64,000 bases of DNA from Diplonema papillatum (Eukaryota > Euglenozoa > Diplonemea > Diplonemida > Diplonemidae), in contig JAPJBO010000973.1 in assembly GCA_030068145.1 (NCBI GenBank), forward strand, positions 1-64,000, in the 5' to 3' direction. Under the pieces are notes generated by a model. The model worked only from the letters and a program-made list of their open reading frames with translations. It had not been told where the DNA came from and did no database searches. Positions 49,201-57,857 of this stretch are shown in pieces (the first letter of the stretch is position 1; every line of letters starts with the position of its first letter). Both the position numbers and the translations under genes were made by a program.

Positions 49201-51727
49201 CGTAACCTCGATGAGATGCCGGAGGCCGCAAAGCTCTTCTATGGCAAAACCCATCGCATGTATATGCGAAGGGGTAAGAAGCAGTGTCTGCAGGATGCTC
49301 TGACACGTGCTTTAGTCACAAAGAAGTGGAGTGACACTGCATCGGAGGTAGCAGACAAACTTGCCCGTTTCGAAATGAAGCGGAAACGCGAGCAGGGTGG
49401 AGAGAGCAGCGTGTGTGTCGAACCAACCCAAGCTGAGAAGCGTTGTCGGCTTGTTCAGTCTGTTGCCTTACCTACATGTGAAACTGGTCTAGGTTATAGT
49501 CTACCAGGACCGAAAAGGATTCCGGGTGCTACGGTGGCCGTGCACGTTCTTGGGCGCGTGCCTCGTGTTGGGCGGGTGTTTTGTAACCCGTGAAGTTCTT
49601 TTCTGGTGCAATCCGACGAGACTGGCGCCGAGTTTTGTCTCACAGCTGGTTTCCTTGGGCTGCAACCTTAAGGGAGAGGCAACGACAGGCGCAATTCACC
49701 TCAAAAAGGACCACACACCCCCACTCACAAGGACAACGCACAGTAATTTTTTGTTACAAAATTTCAAGATCTTTCTTTTTCTTTTTTTACACAAAGATGT
49801 AAAAAAGAAGTAGTTAATTTTGAAAAACATGTGGAAAAATGCAAAGATCTTTGTAAATCCATGATTAAAAAGAGGTTAAAAAAAATTCTCTCGGCCAGGA
49901 GGGTCGGCTTCCGCTTGGTGTAGAACTGGGTTTGGATGGAATTCCTGTGGCGAAAAAAAGTTTTTTAGCCAACCCCATTTTCGTGGAAAGAAGTGCGAAG
50001 TTTTTTAGTTGGGCTGTACCGGCGCTTTCGCGGTGTTATTGAAGGCGCGGTGATTCAGCTCTTCCGAATGGCAGTGTGGTCGCTCGAGAAACGTTTCTCT
50101 GCTGGCAACGACAGGCAAAACGTATCGGATGCGCCAATGACACAAGTTGCTATCGAGCTCGCCCCATCCTACTGAGTGTCACACAGACACACACCGAACT
50201 TGTACAAGTGTTGGGTATTCGTCGGATGTATTAATCTTCTAAGATAAGTTCGGTTCTCGTAGCAGTTTGGCCTGTGATGGCAAGCTCGGCCGCCCGACTC
50301 CGTTTCCCGGGGTGACCCAAATACCGCGAGATACTGAGAAACTCCGCCAAAAAACGCAAATTTCGGGCACATTTGACCCTGAAACGCAACAAACCTCGAA
50401 AACAATATTCGACCGGGAAAATGTCAAGGGCGGGATTCGAACCCGCCGCGATCGTCTACGACGAGAAAGGGCACACACCGAACTTGTACAAGTGTTGAAG
50501 TGTGTGGGTATTCGTCGGATGTATTAATCTTCTAAGATCCGCGATCGTCTACGACGAGAAAGGGCACACATCGAACTTGTACAAGTGTTGAAGTGTGTGG
50601 GTATTCGTCGGATGTATTAACCTTCTAAGATCCGCGATCGTCTGCGACGAGAAAGGGCACACACCGAACTTGTACAAGTGTTGAAGTGTGTGGGTATTCG
50701 TCGGATGTATTAATCTTCTAAGATCCGCGATCGTCTACGACGAGAAAGGGCACACACCGAGGAGTCGCGCCGGCCGGCGGCATGTTGCTGAACTGCTCGG
50801 GGCGCCCGTTGCGGGGGAACGGCGACGCGGCCCGCGGGGTCGGCGACACGTCGCGGGGGGCGCGGGGGACGGGGGACGGGGCCCTGGGCGACCGCGGGGG
50901 GGGCAGGGCCGCGCGGGGCGACTCAAGCAGGGGCCGGGCGGCCGGCGAGAGCCCGCGGCGGGCGAGCGGCGCCGACGGTGCCGGCAGGTTGAGGGCGCCG
51001 CCGTCCATGTCGTCGAACTCGCCTTTGATCTTCTTCTTCTTCTCGTTGTGCTCGTCTTCGAGCTTCTTCAGCAGCGATTCGGACCTCTGCGCCGGGGCTT
51101 GCGCCGGGGGTTCCTTCTCGTCCACGCTGCCTCTGTGCACTTTGGTGAACTCGTTCAACGCTTCTTCCGTTGCGATGCCGTCCAGACCCCCCTCGCTGAC
51201 CAGCCGTTTCACGTACGAAAGCGCCGGGGGCTTCTGGGAAGGGTCCTGCTGCAGCCAGGCGGTGAGGCGGGTCTTCACGACTTTGGACTGCAGGGCCTGG
51301 GCGACGGTCATCCGCTTCTTCGGGTCGCGCTGCAGGAGGCTCGTGACCAGCTGACGGATCTCGGCGCTGTACGCCGTGCTCGGCTTGACGTACACGCCGT
51401 TGACGATGTTGCTCGTGAGCGAGCGCATGTCCCGACCGTTGAACGGGTGGCTTAGCGTCAGCATCTCGCACAGCACCACACCCAGCGCCCACGCGTCGAC
51501 CTGGATGTCGTACGGCTGCTGCAGGACCAGCTCCGGGGCTAAGTAGTAAGGCGTGCCTGTATGAGAGAGAGAGAGAGAGTGAGAGAGAACACATCAAAAC
51601 AAGTCAAAGGGTGTGGACTATTCGGGGTGGCTCCAGGGACGGGGGTAGTCACGCCCTGGCAGTCCCAGGGCCTCTCTCCACCCACCTGTATGTGTTCTCG
51701 TGGTCATCGCTACCGCGCTGACCTTTC

Positions 51728-51758
<31 letters not shown>

Positions 51759-54316
51759 TAACGCATCCTCCTACTGCGTACACTGCCTCAGAAGTACAGG
51801 TTGAAGGAAGCGCAAAGCCAGATCTTTGTTATGCGTGGTTAAACGAGACCGTCGAACCGTACTATGAAAGAAATGCGTAGTTTTGTTTTATTCTATTACT
51901 TGTTAGTTGTCGACAACTTGTTTTTGTGTTGAGGTGTCATTCAGATGTAAATCTAAAGCCGCCCACGTCAAATTTTGTTAAGCATTGAGTTCTTTTAAGT
52001 ACATGAACCACGTGGATTAACATGCACTGCCTTGAAAGTCAGGTTATCGGATGACGTCGTCACCTGCCATTGCGTCGTCAAGGTCGAGCATCTGTGGAGC
52101 TAGCGGGGTTTGGCTTTCTTGCGATTCCAGAGACTGAGTCGGCGAGTACGAGGGCGGGCACGTGTGTCCGTTTTTCACTTTCGAGGGCGTTGGTGTGCCC
52201 GTGGCCCCCGGTCGTTTCTGAGAGCCGCTTGCCCTCGGTACCTTCTTCTTCCTTCGATGCACCCCTGAGTCGGGAGTGGTCGCCTTCGTCTTCTTCCGCT
52301 TGCGGCCGGCGATCGGGCCTTCCTTCGGGGTGCCTAGCACCCTCTTCTTCAGCGCTGGTCGTTCGCTGGTTCCTGGCGTTGGTGGCGGCCTCTTGGTCGC
52401 CCGTCCGGTCGTCGCCGTCTCCTTTTTCGTTGCCGCGGGCGGCGCTTGCGCCGCTCGCTTTCCAACTGGCGTTCCCCGTTGTACGCCCACCTGGGTGGGT
52501 GAGGAGGGCCTCTTCTTCTTGTTGCGTCCGGGGGTTGACGGGAGGTTCGGTCCGTTGGACCGGTGGTGGCCGCGGCGGCAACATGCCGCCGGTCGCCTCT
52601 GCGTCAGCGTAGGGAGCCTCTTGCACTCTTGGCAGGTTCCTCTGCCACGCGTGCGGCAGGCATGACGCCCGCTGCGGCAACACGCCGCCGCCGTCTTGCA
52701 CTCGCCGCACTTCGTCGTGCTGTGCTCTGCGCACACCGCGATCGGCTGCCCATCGTTCGCGTGGCGATGGTGCCGGCAGCACATCTCTACCGTGGGCACG
52801 TCCCCTCGGACGAGTGCTCTGCACGCCTCACACTTCCCCTTGTGATGGGTCGCGCACGTGACGAACGCCTTCTCTACATCGACACCCGGCATATGCACGG
52901 GGTCGGGGTGCAGTTGTGGTGGGGCAGGCAGGGCCCACCTCGCCGCTCTCCGATCGTCCAGTCAGGGTACGCCGGGCACTGCGTCCCTACATCGCTTCCT
53001 TTCACTCGCTCCTCAAGCATCGTCCCCGTGTGTGCCTCGCGAAAGCGCGGCCTGGGCCGTACACCCGATATCCCCGAGATGCCCATGAACGACAGCGACG
53101 TCGTCGGGCACACCCTCTCCCCTCTCTTTGTTAAGCAGCGGCTGCCAAAACTTGCCGTGACACCTATGATCAAAGTAAAGTGGAGAAGAGAATAGAAGGT
53201 TGTCTAAAAGAGAAAGGGGGGGTAGTGAATATTTTTTGACCCTCGTAGCTCGCTGGGTCAGGCGCGCCAGGCAGGTGCTGGGCTAATTTCGGTCTGGGCT
53301 TGGACTTTGCAGTCTTCCCATATTCCTTTCGCAAGTCCTTTCGTGTACACCCACTCCAAACACGAAAGTGAGTTGAAGAAGGATGGTTAAAGATAAAGAG
53401 CGGTGTCGTCCGAGGGGGTCGTCTCAGGGCCGCCGACGTGATGAAGCCGTTAATCACTGGGAACTTTTAAGTACATGGAATACATGGATCAGCATGCACA
53501 GCCGTTAAGCAGCGGCTGCCGGCTTATCCCGTGATACCTTTTCAGAGAAGAGAGAAAGAGGAAGAGACGAATGCATCCACTTACTGCGTATCCTGTTAGA
53601 TCAAAAGCGAGTTCTACGACTGCTTGAACCTGCCGGTCAAGACGACAGGCTACAGGAAGTGCGTAACAAAAAGAAGCGCCAGATCATGCATCCACTCCAT
53701 TTGCGTGACGAAACGGGCCGCCAAGCAGCAATTTCCGGCAAGATCCTAGCTTCTTGTTGAGTGGGGTAGGTCTGATTTGTGTGCGGACACTGCTCCGCTT
53801 TCCCCCGAGCATACCTACGCAAGTGTGGGCTTTATCCCATGTGTTGACGAGGGAACGGGAGATCCCGAAATCCGCGAGCTTCAGTACACCCTCGTTGGAG
53901 ACAAGGATGTTCTGTGTCTTCAGGTCCCTGTGCAAGATGTGCTTCTTGCCCGTGTAGTTCACTGCCAGCGCAATTTGGATGAACCAGTCGAGCACTTGGT
54001 TCTCCTTCCACAGCGTTTTGCCGCCAGCCTTGGACCTTTCGATCTTCGTGCACAGATCGCCTTGCTCCATGTATTCCATTGCGATCATCAAGTTGTCGGT
54101 TTTGGTCGTCCAGCTGTTGATGTACCTGACGATGTTGGAATGGTGCGTGGATCGGAGCAGCCGCGCTTCAGACATTGCCTGCGTCTTCTCCTTCAACCCC
54201 ATCTTCGCCAAGTTGACCTGCTTCAAGACGCACAGGGAGCCGTCTGGTGCGGATGCTAGGTGGGCCACACCCATGGCGCCCTTTCCGAGCTGTCTGATCT
54301 TGTTGTAGCCTTCCAT
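43292..54316 (-). CDS. NIMA-related protein kinase NEK-B, three exons, complete
   Basis: A paralogue of NEK-A. The exons 53815-54316, 50758-51556 and 43292-43484 join in phases 1 and 2, the same as NEK-A, to 497 residues ending in TGA. Exon 1 has GKGAMG, Lys32, Glu50, the HRD loop at 129-131 and the DFG motif at 149-151. The first intron again splits the glycine of VG|TPYYLAPE. Exon 2 completes the kinase fold (NPHPF-type region reads HPFNGRDMRS), then has a Glu/Lys-rich coiled segment (KKLEDEHNEKKKKIKGEFDD) and an Arg/Pro/Ser-rich linker. Exon 3 is the shared tail (CPPAHPRELLAEKRRALALL) plus a Gln-rich stretch. All catalytic residues are present. Upstream of the ATG, ctccctttttcag offers a possible 5'-UTR or leader acceptor. 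Intron 2 (7.3 kb) holds a YR retroelement; intron 1 holds a family H ORF. Confidence 0.9.
43531..43735. mobile_element. Short inverted-repeat element (MITE D) beside the NEK-B exon 3 acceptor
   Basis: The ends ccccgtgcacaagatggat and atccatcttatgcacgggg are inverted repeats of about 19 bp. The inside repeats ccttgattaagatggata twice and contains a central palindrome actgtagtctacagt. It is non-coding and begins about 45 bp upstream of exon 3 in the intron. Confidence 0.7.
43845..43952 (+). repeat. 5' terminal direct repeat of the YR retroelement
   Basis: A 108-bp match to 47627-47734 with one or two differences. A 9-bp word, gctcgtgct, follows the left repeat and precedes the right repeat, and may mark a recombination core. 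Confidence 0.85.
43968..44865 (+). CDS. gag-like ORF of the YR retroelement
   Basis: The first ORF starts MACEFKAVDWSP. It has a zinc-ribbon-like set of cysteines (CVDC at 32-35, CARC at 45-48) and a further CPAC near residue 77, then a helical region without a known fold. Around 44740-44765 the frame must move by +1 to reach a natural-looking lysine/arginine-rich end (KKADQRDERREHPSKRPRK) with stop TGA at 44863-44865. Read without the shift, the frame runs on into non-protein-like sequence. By position it should bind element RNA or form particles, which is inference. Confidence 0.6.
44911..45831 (+). CDS. Tyrosine recombinase of the YR retroelement
   Basis: 306 residues starting MWKELAARSR. 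The catalytic pocket of the family is complete: Arg160 (STACRFVDL), Lys188 in the beta hairpin (VGGKTD), His249-x2-Arg252 (SSHRIRH), His274 (VGRHLN) and the nucleophile Tyr283 (TRLYTPH). The N-terminal ~130 residues form the helical core-binding part. It would join a circular cDNA to a target site by strand exchange, which explains the lack of an integrase. It is in the same frame as the end of the gag ORF, 46 bases after its stop. Confidence 0.85.
   Translation: MWKELAARSRPRKKDSACPDQDRFRTDQESLLLALQKCYKSTPAMLSVVSRAQRYAVEARRFYPALSDEEAFLMWVNRKMMAGELTAESALQYATYFRMSRVDWMGAYRRSVKLTMEQFEGRRTRDAGRTPTKAAIQLVVSRGSSLHAMALRFQWSTACRFVDLQRIRLDHMWSVDTGQVMILFVGGKTDPTSRGQGLLLPRSGPFLTPFWEWITIHRPALGTKAPLFPNLSRQAYNSFLQEELGVSSHRIRHAALSWVALLEGEQTAMNVGRHLNPRTTRLYTPHHLWQPVLLSAPGTAALQRTG
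46123..47406 (+). CDS. Reverse transcriptase - RNase H of the YR retroelement
   Basis: 427 residues. RT motifs are GQLRFILSCESIN, the first catalytic Asp76 in FDFRSFFFQF, LPMGYRAAPQ, and the palm motif WIDN (Asp143-Asn144), where most RTs have Tyr-x-Asp-Asp. RNase H follows with Asp311 (VVSDAS), Glu343 (KELYAV), Asp368 (LCDNKA) and Asp417 (IADQY). The fingers region before residue 1 is probably encoded in another frame (about 45800-46120, NSGPAKQSLWPRHLDKIL), so the true ORF likely starts earlier and crosses a frame change near 46120. Ends with TAG. Confidence 0.85.
   Translation: MLELDVAAPVPKAASSRWFHGAFTVDKRAPGQLRFILSCESINRATAHVPLPPCDLPSYATIVTTVLSRKWVAEFDFRSFFFQFALPPEVRKYLCFRVEGRLMWMTRLPMGYRAAPQAAQAVSLELAVAAAQGVDVEVLAWIDNVIFVADTEAEVMEASARFKALTSKYGLTIGSWSKPSTRAVLLGLDLDLAAKRWRVDPAWTMKAGPVMGQILEFSAAPVRVWWKLTGSLLWRRHVMGYPLHEVLPLLHWMSALASGRASTDSAFWDSVAPCPAAVKSCLAAQCSDMRGNAWRQWCRPVYTRSIDVVSDASMSAWAFVADGFHVYGGFPSELLHADIFMKELYAVVRAVEHAVHAQSSMDINLLCDNKAVIGCVRRGYTLRQDAMQLLTLINKSLASSRSRLNISYVPSLQNIADQYTRLNRPQC
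47627..47734 (+). repeat. 3' terminal direct repeat of the YR retroelement
   Basis: Matches 43845-43952. Its 56-bp core also exists alone at 7046-7101. Confidence 0.85.
47735..48080. other. NEK-B intron 2, no gene seen
   Basis: Unassigned sequence between the retroelement and the tandem repeats. Confidence 0.4.
48110..48320. repeat. Degenerate ~18-bp tandem repeat
   Basis: Units of the type agatgcctgtaaagatc recur about ten times with rising divergence to the right. Confidence 0.75.
48400..48600 (-). mobile_element. SINE-like family F, partial copy
   Basis: Shares gcgatgctaagttctgg, ctggtagactgactc, the gagatattgagaaactc block and gaccccgaacccc with the copy that follows. The tRNA-like head is missing. 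Confidence 0.55.
48660..48885 (-). mobile_element. SINE-like family F, second copy
   Basis: On the minus strand it ends with the same tail and starts from a decayed head (cccgggcgaggcacttttcc then ggtcgaaaatgattttcg). It is about 75 percent similar by eye to the copy at 50300. Confidence 0.6.
49120..49593 (+). CDS. Unassigned small ORF inside NEK-B intron 2
   Basis: 158 codons. The first 110 residues look protein-like (FYGKTHRMYMRRGKKQCLQD, then ALVTKKWSDTASEVADKLAR); the remainder enters the repeat shared with 9820-10030. I recognise no family. It could be the ORF of a non-autonomous element. It is on the strand opposite to the host gene. Confidence 0.3.
   Translation: MATTDFVADPEPDHEPEAREGPMNLEDRNLDEMPEAAKLFYGKTHRMYMRRGKKQCLQDALTRALVTKKWSDTASEVADKLARFEMKRKREQGGESSVCVEPTQAEKRCRLVQSVALPTCETGLGYSLPGPKRIPGATVAVHVLGRVPRVGRVFCNP
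49526..49740 (+). repeat. Repeat shared (inverted) with 9820-10030
   Basis: The two copies conserve a translated string, LGACLV-GGCFV-REVL-WCNP and then IHLKKDHT, better than the DNA around it. This hints at a decayed coding sequence, but both copies lack a complete frame. Confidence 0.6.
50181..50246. repeat. Single upstream unit of the NEK-B donor repeat
   Basis: Reads cacacaccgaacttgtacaa, then ttcgtcggatgtattaatct. It is separated from the main array by a SINE-like copy. Confidence 0.7.
50300..50450 (-). mobile_element. SINE-like family F, copy with intact tRNA T arm
   Basis: On the minus strand it begins gcggcgggttcgaatcccgc, a perfect T stem-loop and B box, followed by ccttgacattttcccggtcg and the family body to ctcagtatctcgcggtattt. 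A 5' tRNA half with an A box is not seen. It abuts the tandem array, whose unit includes the last bases before the B box. Confidence 0.65.
50446..50757. repeat. ~93-bp tandem repeats abutting the NEK-B exon 2 donor
   Basis: The unit runs cgcgatcgtctacgacgaga, aagggcacacaccga, acttgtacaagtgttgaagt, tattcgtcggatgtattaat, cttctaagatc. There are three full units and a partial one. Its last partial unit ends exactly where exon 2 begins, so each unit repeats the sequence of the real donor (GTGTGTGCCC on the transcribed strand). The unit is related to element G. Confidence 0.85.
51565..51757. repeat. GA-rich microsatellites beside the NEK-B exon 2 acceptor
   Basis: A GA run at about 51565-51590 forms the pyrimidine tract of the acceptor on the transcribed strand; a second run lies at 51732-51757. 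Confidence 0.8.
51898..53545 (-). mobile_element. Dispersed repeat family H, longest copy, carrying an ORF
   Basis: Blocks of this region recur elsewhere: gttagttgtcgacaacttg with gtgtcattcagatgtaaat at 26515-26608; ttgttaagcattgagttct at 19620; ccctcgtagctcgc with ctcagggccgcc and gggaacttttaagtac at 18000-18225. Terminal repeats are not clear, so the limits are approximate. It occupies most of NEK-B intron 1, in sense orientation to the kinase. Confidence 0.55.
52044..52898 (-). CDS. Cys/His-cluster basic protein of repeat family H
   Basis: 284 residues starting MHMPGVDVEKAF, stop right after DDAMAGDDVIR. The N-terminal third repeats a zinc-cluster-like unit three times: C-x2-H-x3-KC-x2-C (CATHHKGKCEAC; CAEHSTTKCGEC; a variant ending GTCQEC), each followed about 15 residues later by CCR-x2-x-H (CCRHHRH, CCRSGRH, CCRRGHH). 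The remainder is a long Lys/Arg/Pro/Thr-rich, probably disordered region, then an acidic tail. This suggests a nucleic-acid-binding protein, but no known family fits. A decayed second copy at 19354-19716 preserves the acidic tail, which argues that the ORF belongs to a mobile family. An in-frame stop precedes the chosen ATG by about 75 bases. Confidence 0.6.
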   Translation of the reverse strand: MHMPGVDVEKAFVTCATHHKGKCEACRALVRGDVPTVEMCCRHHRHANDGQPIAVCAEHSTTKCGECKTAAACCRSGRHACRTRGRGTCQECKRLPTLTQRRPAACCRRGHHRSNGPNLPSTPGRNKKKRPSSPTQVGVQRGTPVGKRAAQAPPAATKKETATTGRATKRPPPTPGTSERPALKKRVLGTPKEGPIAGRKRKKTKATTPDSGVHRRKKKVPRASGSQKRPGATGTPTPSKVKNGHTCPPSYSPTQSLESQESQTPLAPQMLDLDDAMAGDDVIR

Positions 54317-55440
54317 CTCTTCGCTATAGGGCTGTGGAAGAGTTTCCTCTGAAAAAGGGAGACTTGCTTTCTTTTTTTTGTCTTTTTTCTTCTTGTTTCT
54401 TCTCCTTTCTGTGAGAGCGGGCAACACGCAGACAAGAGCAGACGGAGAGAGGGGGGGGGGTGGGGGGTTCAAAACGCCTGGAGGAAATAAGTGGAAAAGT
54501 TGGTGTTTGTACAGTTTGGCCACGGGGGAATCTATATTTTCGCTCGCGGGTGGGAGTGACGACGGTGCTGTAAGTGGAGGAGGAAGGCCGATCCACGCAT
54601 TATCGCCTGCCGCTGCCTGTAGCTGTAAATCCATCCCCATCCCCCCGGAGCTAATAGAATTGCCTGGACCTGTCTACCGCGAAGGCGAGGGATGACACCT
54701 CCCTCCCCCAACCGGGGGAGGAGAGTCCAACGCCACGCGCAAAATCGAAGGCAGGGTTTGCTTCTCCGTGGAAAAGAGGTCCATTCCCACGCTTCGCCGG
54801 TGAACGCGTGCCGGCTCGTCCCCACTGCATCTCCAGCACTTCGATCGTCTCCACACCGCCCCGGAGATAGAAGGTGGACTGGCTCACGCCAGAGTCTGAC
54901 CGAGCCCTAAATGCCACAACCACAAACTCAAAGATCCTCGTCTTCCATCGCTTGTTTCTCCCGCTGGACACTGCAAGAAAGCTCATAAATGGTGCTGAGT
55001 TTGTTAAGCAACTCGTACGAAACAGTTTCAAGTCCGTTCCCTTGACCGCTCTTCCGCCAGATAGTAAGTATGGACAGAAGAAACTTTGTCGGTTCATTCA
55101 TGCGCGTCCTTAATTAGAGCACGAGGCTTTTGGCTACCTTACGAGAGTCATAACCATCACGTCGTTGGTCTTTCAGCGTTGACGCCGAGGTCACAACAGG
55201 CCTCTCGACCCCAGGCCCCTGAACCCGCGAAATACGGTCGGTTTAGTGGCGCAAGAAAACGAAGGAGTGATGCTCGTGCAAACAGTTGGGTGTGTACACC
55301 CGTTCTACCGGAGTGAGAGTGTGGAGAGGTACACTGTACCTGGCACAGTCAAAAGAAGAGACACATAGGTTTGTTGAATCAAAACAGGAAGAAAATCGAA
55401 AGGTTGGTGCCGCGATGCAGTTTGACACAGGGACCCAAAA
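54317..55440. other. 5' flank of NEK-B, no gene seen
   Basis: The sequence upstream of the NEK-B start codon is pyrimidine-rich on the transcribed strand to about 54450. Beyond that, frames are short and unrecognised. Confidence 0.45.
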
Positions 55441-55442
55441 AA

Positions 55443-55668
55443 TTACTCGAGGGACTGCCTTGTGCTCATTTCGAAGGAGGCTAGAGGGGGAGAAAACAAT
55501 ACAACTACAAAGTGGGTCTTTTTTGAACGCTTGCATCGCCCGCCACTAAACCCAGACCTACCTGCGTTTCGTGTGGGCTACAGCACATTTACCTCCTTTG
55601 ATCTATCGCAACTGGCAGTCACCTCAAGCATTTCCTATAAAGCCGGTGCTTATACAAAAAAAAAAAAA
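55443..55668 (+). mobile_element. MITE-like family A, full copy
   Basis: attactcgagggactgcctt at the left; cagtcacctcaagcatttcc with tataaagccggtgcttatac at the right. Confidence 0.8.
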
Positions 55669-56739
55669 GAACCCGTGGCGACTTTGCACTCACCAGGCAT
55701 CGGTTGGCGAGCTTCCGTGCGTTTCCAGGATTCCCAGTTTGGAGGAGAAATACTCGGGGGTGCTGATTGTACGCATTCTCGGGCGGCTACAGAGGGGTCG
55801 ACATACGCATTTTCGGGCGGCTGCGGAGGGGTCGACACAGTTGAGTAGCAGCTTTTGGCCGCTCGAGAAAAGAGGGTCTGTCTTCGGGCACGAGACATGC
55901 TATTCGTGCTTTTGGTAGACGCTAGGCTTTTCGACTCCTTGCAACTTGTCACTCGAGAGTGACAATCTCGAGCTCTTTCACATACTGAGCAACCACCTCC
56001 GAATGCGCAAGAAGTTCGCTTCACCCTAACCCAGGTTTCGTGTGAGGTCTCTACGGCACGGTTTCGTTTTTGCAATGCACAACATGCGGCGGGGTTCCCT
56101 TCGAGTACAAACTGCAAAGCGTGGTGCGGCATTCAAAAAAAGGAGGGGCGCGGGGGAGTTGAGACCATCTACTGTCAAAATTCTAAAGACTAGCTCTACA
56201 AATTGCGGAGAGGTGCGGGCATGTTCTGTGCTTTTAATCGTTGGGTTCGACACGGCTCGAATGAAGCGAGCTTGAATGTCAAGTTTCATGCCCACAACCA
56301 CAGCTGATACAAAACCAATGAGAGAGAGAGAGAGACGAGTTGGAGTGCAGGGACCATCTCTCCGAGGAACTTCTTACCTCGGGCTTATTTCGGACCGGCC
56401 GCGTTGCTGCCCTCAAACCTCGCACTCGTGTGCTTGCTAGCAAGAAAGGTAAACGGCAAACCAAGCTAGACCACTAACCTGCGCTACTTGTGCCACGAAA
56501 GATACAAATCCCGATACCATGCCGCATAAAGAACATGAGTCTGCAAAATAAAACCGCCCGAACAGTACAGTTTTTCGGGAGGGGAGTTGCTGTGTGCTCC
56601 TGCGGTCTTTGTGTTTTCTTTCATACTTGACCAACAGGTTCACCCCCGCACGCCAAGTCCGCCCTTCGGTATAAGTTCGTCCAGAACTTCACTCACTTCG
56701 TTCACGAGGTTCTTGATCCGAGTTTCCGGTCGCCTCACT

Positions 56740-57180
56740 TCAAACCCGTACTTCTAAGGTGGGCGTAAGTCGTTCCGTCGGAGGCGCGGTGCGGGCCGCT
56801 GCCCCGTCACTGAGGGTGACGGCGTCGGTGTAGCCACAACCGGGGCCGGTCTGGCTGGCGGGCGAGCCCGTTTCGCGGGGGAGCACCGTCTTGACGCGTC
56901 GCGGGCTCTCTTCTTCTTGGCAATTGCACGGCCTACGGCGGCCCGCTGAAAGAAGGACACGCCTTGAGGGTACTCGGGCAAGGCATCGTCCCAACGGTCG
57001 CGGGCGCAGATCGTCTCCAATTTGCACAGCATCCACTCTGTCTTCCGACCAGCCGCAAAGCGTGGGCGGTGTAGATCCCGGCACCGCCGGCGCACCTAGA
57101 CAACGCAGGGCCAATGATGATCGGTTTTACGTAAGCTGAATTCAGGACGTCAACGGATTGCGGTGAGCTCCTCATTTCAT
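56740..57180 (-). pseudogene. Decayed coding-like region, family unknown
   Basis: Adjacent minus frames read NSAYVKPIIIGPALSR, then (shifted) GRKTEWMLCKLETICARDRW with DDALPEYPQGVSFFQRAAV, then a basic Pro-rich end. Frame changes near 57090 argue for decay. The YPQG segment resembles one in the ORF at 33961-34511, so both may derive from the same unknown element. Confidence 0.3.
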
Positions 57181-57857
57181 CCAACAGTTAACGTTTGCTG
57201 AACCAATATATAATAAGGAGCCCCCCGGACACCTTGATCCAGGCGCGCGCGGTTTATCCGGCGTCGTGCGCTTGCTTTTCGAGCACCCAAGGCACGAATA
57301 CGATGCTTCCCGGTACACCACGTGTACGGGGTTTGTTCTTCTCCATGACTCTAGCGGAACCTACGCAGGCCCCACACGCCAGACTTACACCCACAGGCCC
57401 CATTGGCCAGGGTATGCGTGATGTGCACCAGCACTTTGGACGTAGATACCAGAATTGTACCTTGGGACACGGGCTCGCTCTTCCACGTGCTGTAAATCGC
57501 GTGCAGGCTCCTTAAGAAGGAGTGCGCGTCTCGGGTAAGCAGTAAGCCGCTCGGGTAAGCAGCAAGCCGCCTCGTCTCGGGTAAGCAGCATGCCAACAAA
57601 TCCTTACTTAAGGGCCGTAGATCTCGTTTGCTTACGGAATCAACCGGACAAATCACTCCACCAACCAGGAGCGACCAGGCGCCACCACACACAATTCATC
57701 TGTCAATCCTTGAGATCATCCTGACTGTAACGTCACGGGCTACCACAACGGAGAATACGCATACGTACACGCGGTACAGATTCGTACAATCAATGCGGAT
57801 ACGGCTGATACGGATTCAGATGGTGCGGACATGCGATGTGAGAACCAGCTAGGGCTA
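57181..57857. other. 3' flank of the ligase gene, no gene seen
   Basis: Contains a short imperfect repeat ctcgggtaagcag (three times, 57531-57590). No coding signal. Confidence 0.45.

Noticed and set aside
50688..51455. Plus-strand frame over NEK-B exon 2
   Set aside because: Antisense shadow of the kinase exon, whose conserved motifs are on the minus strand.
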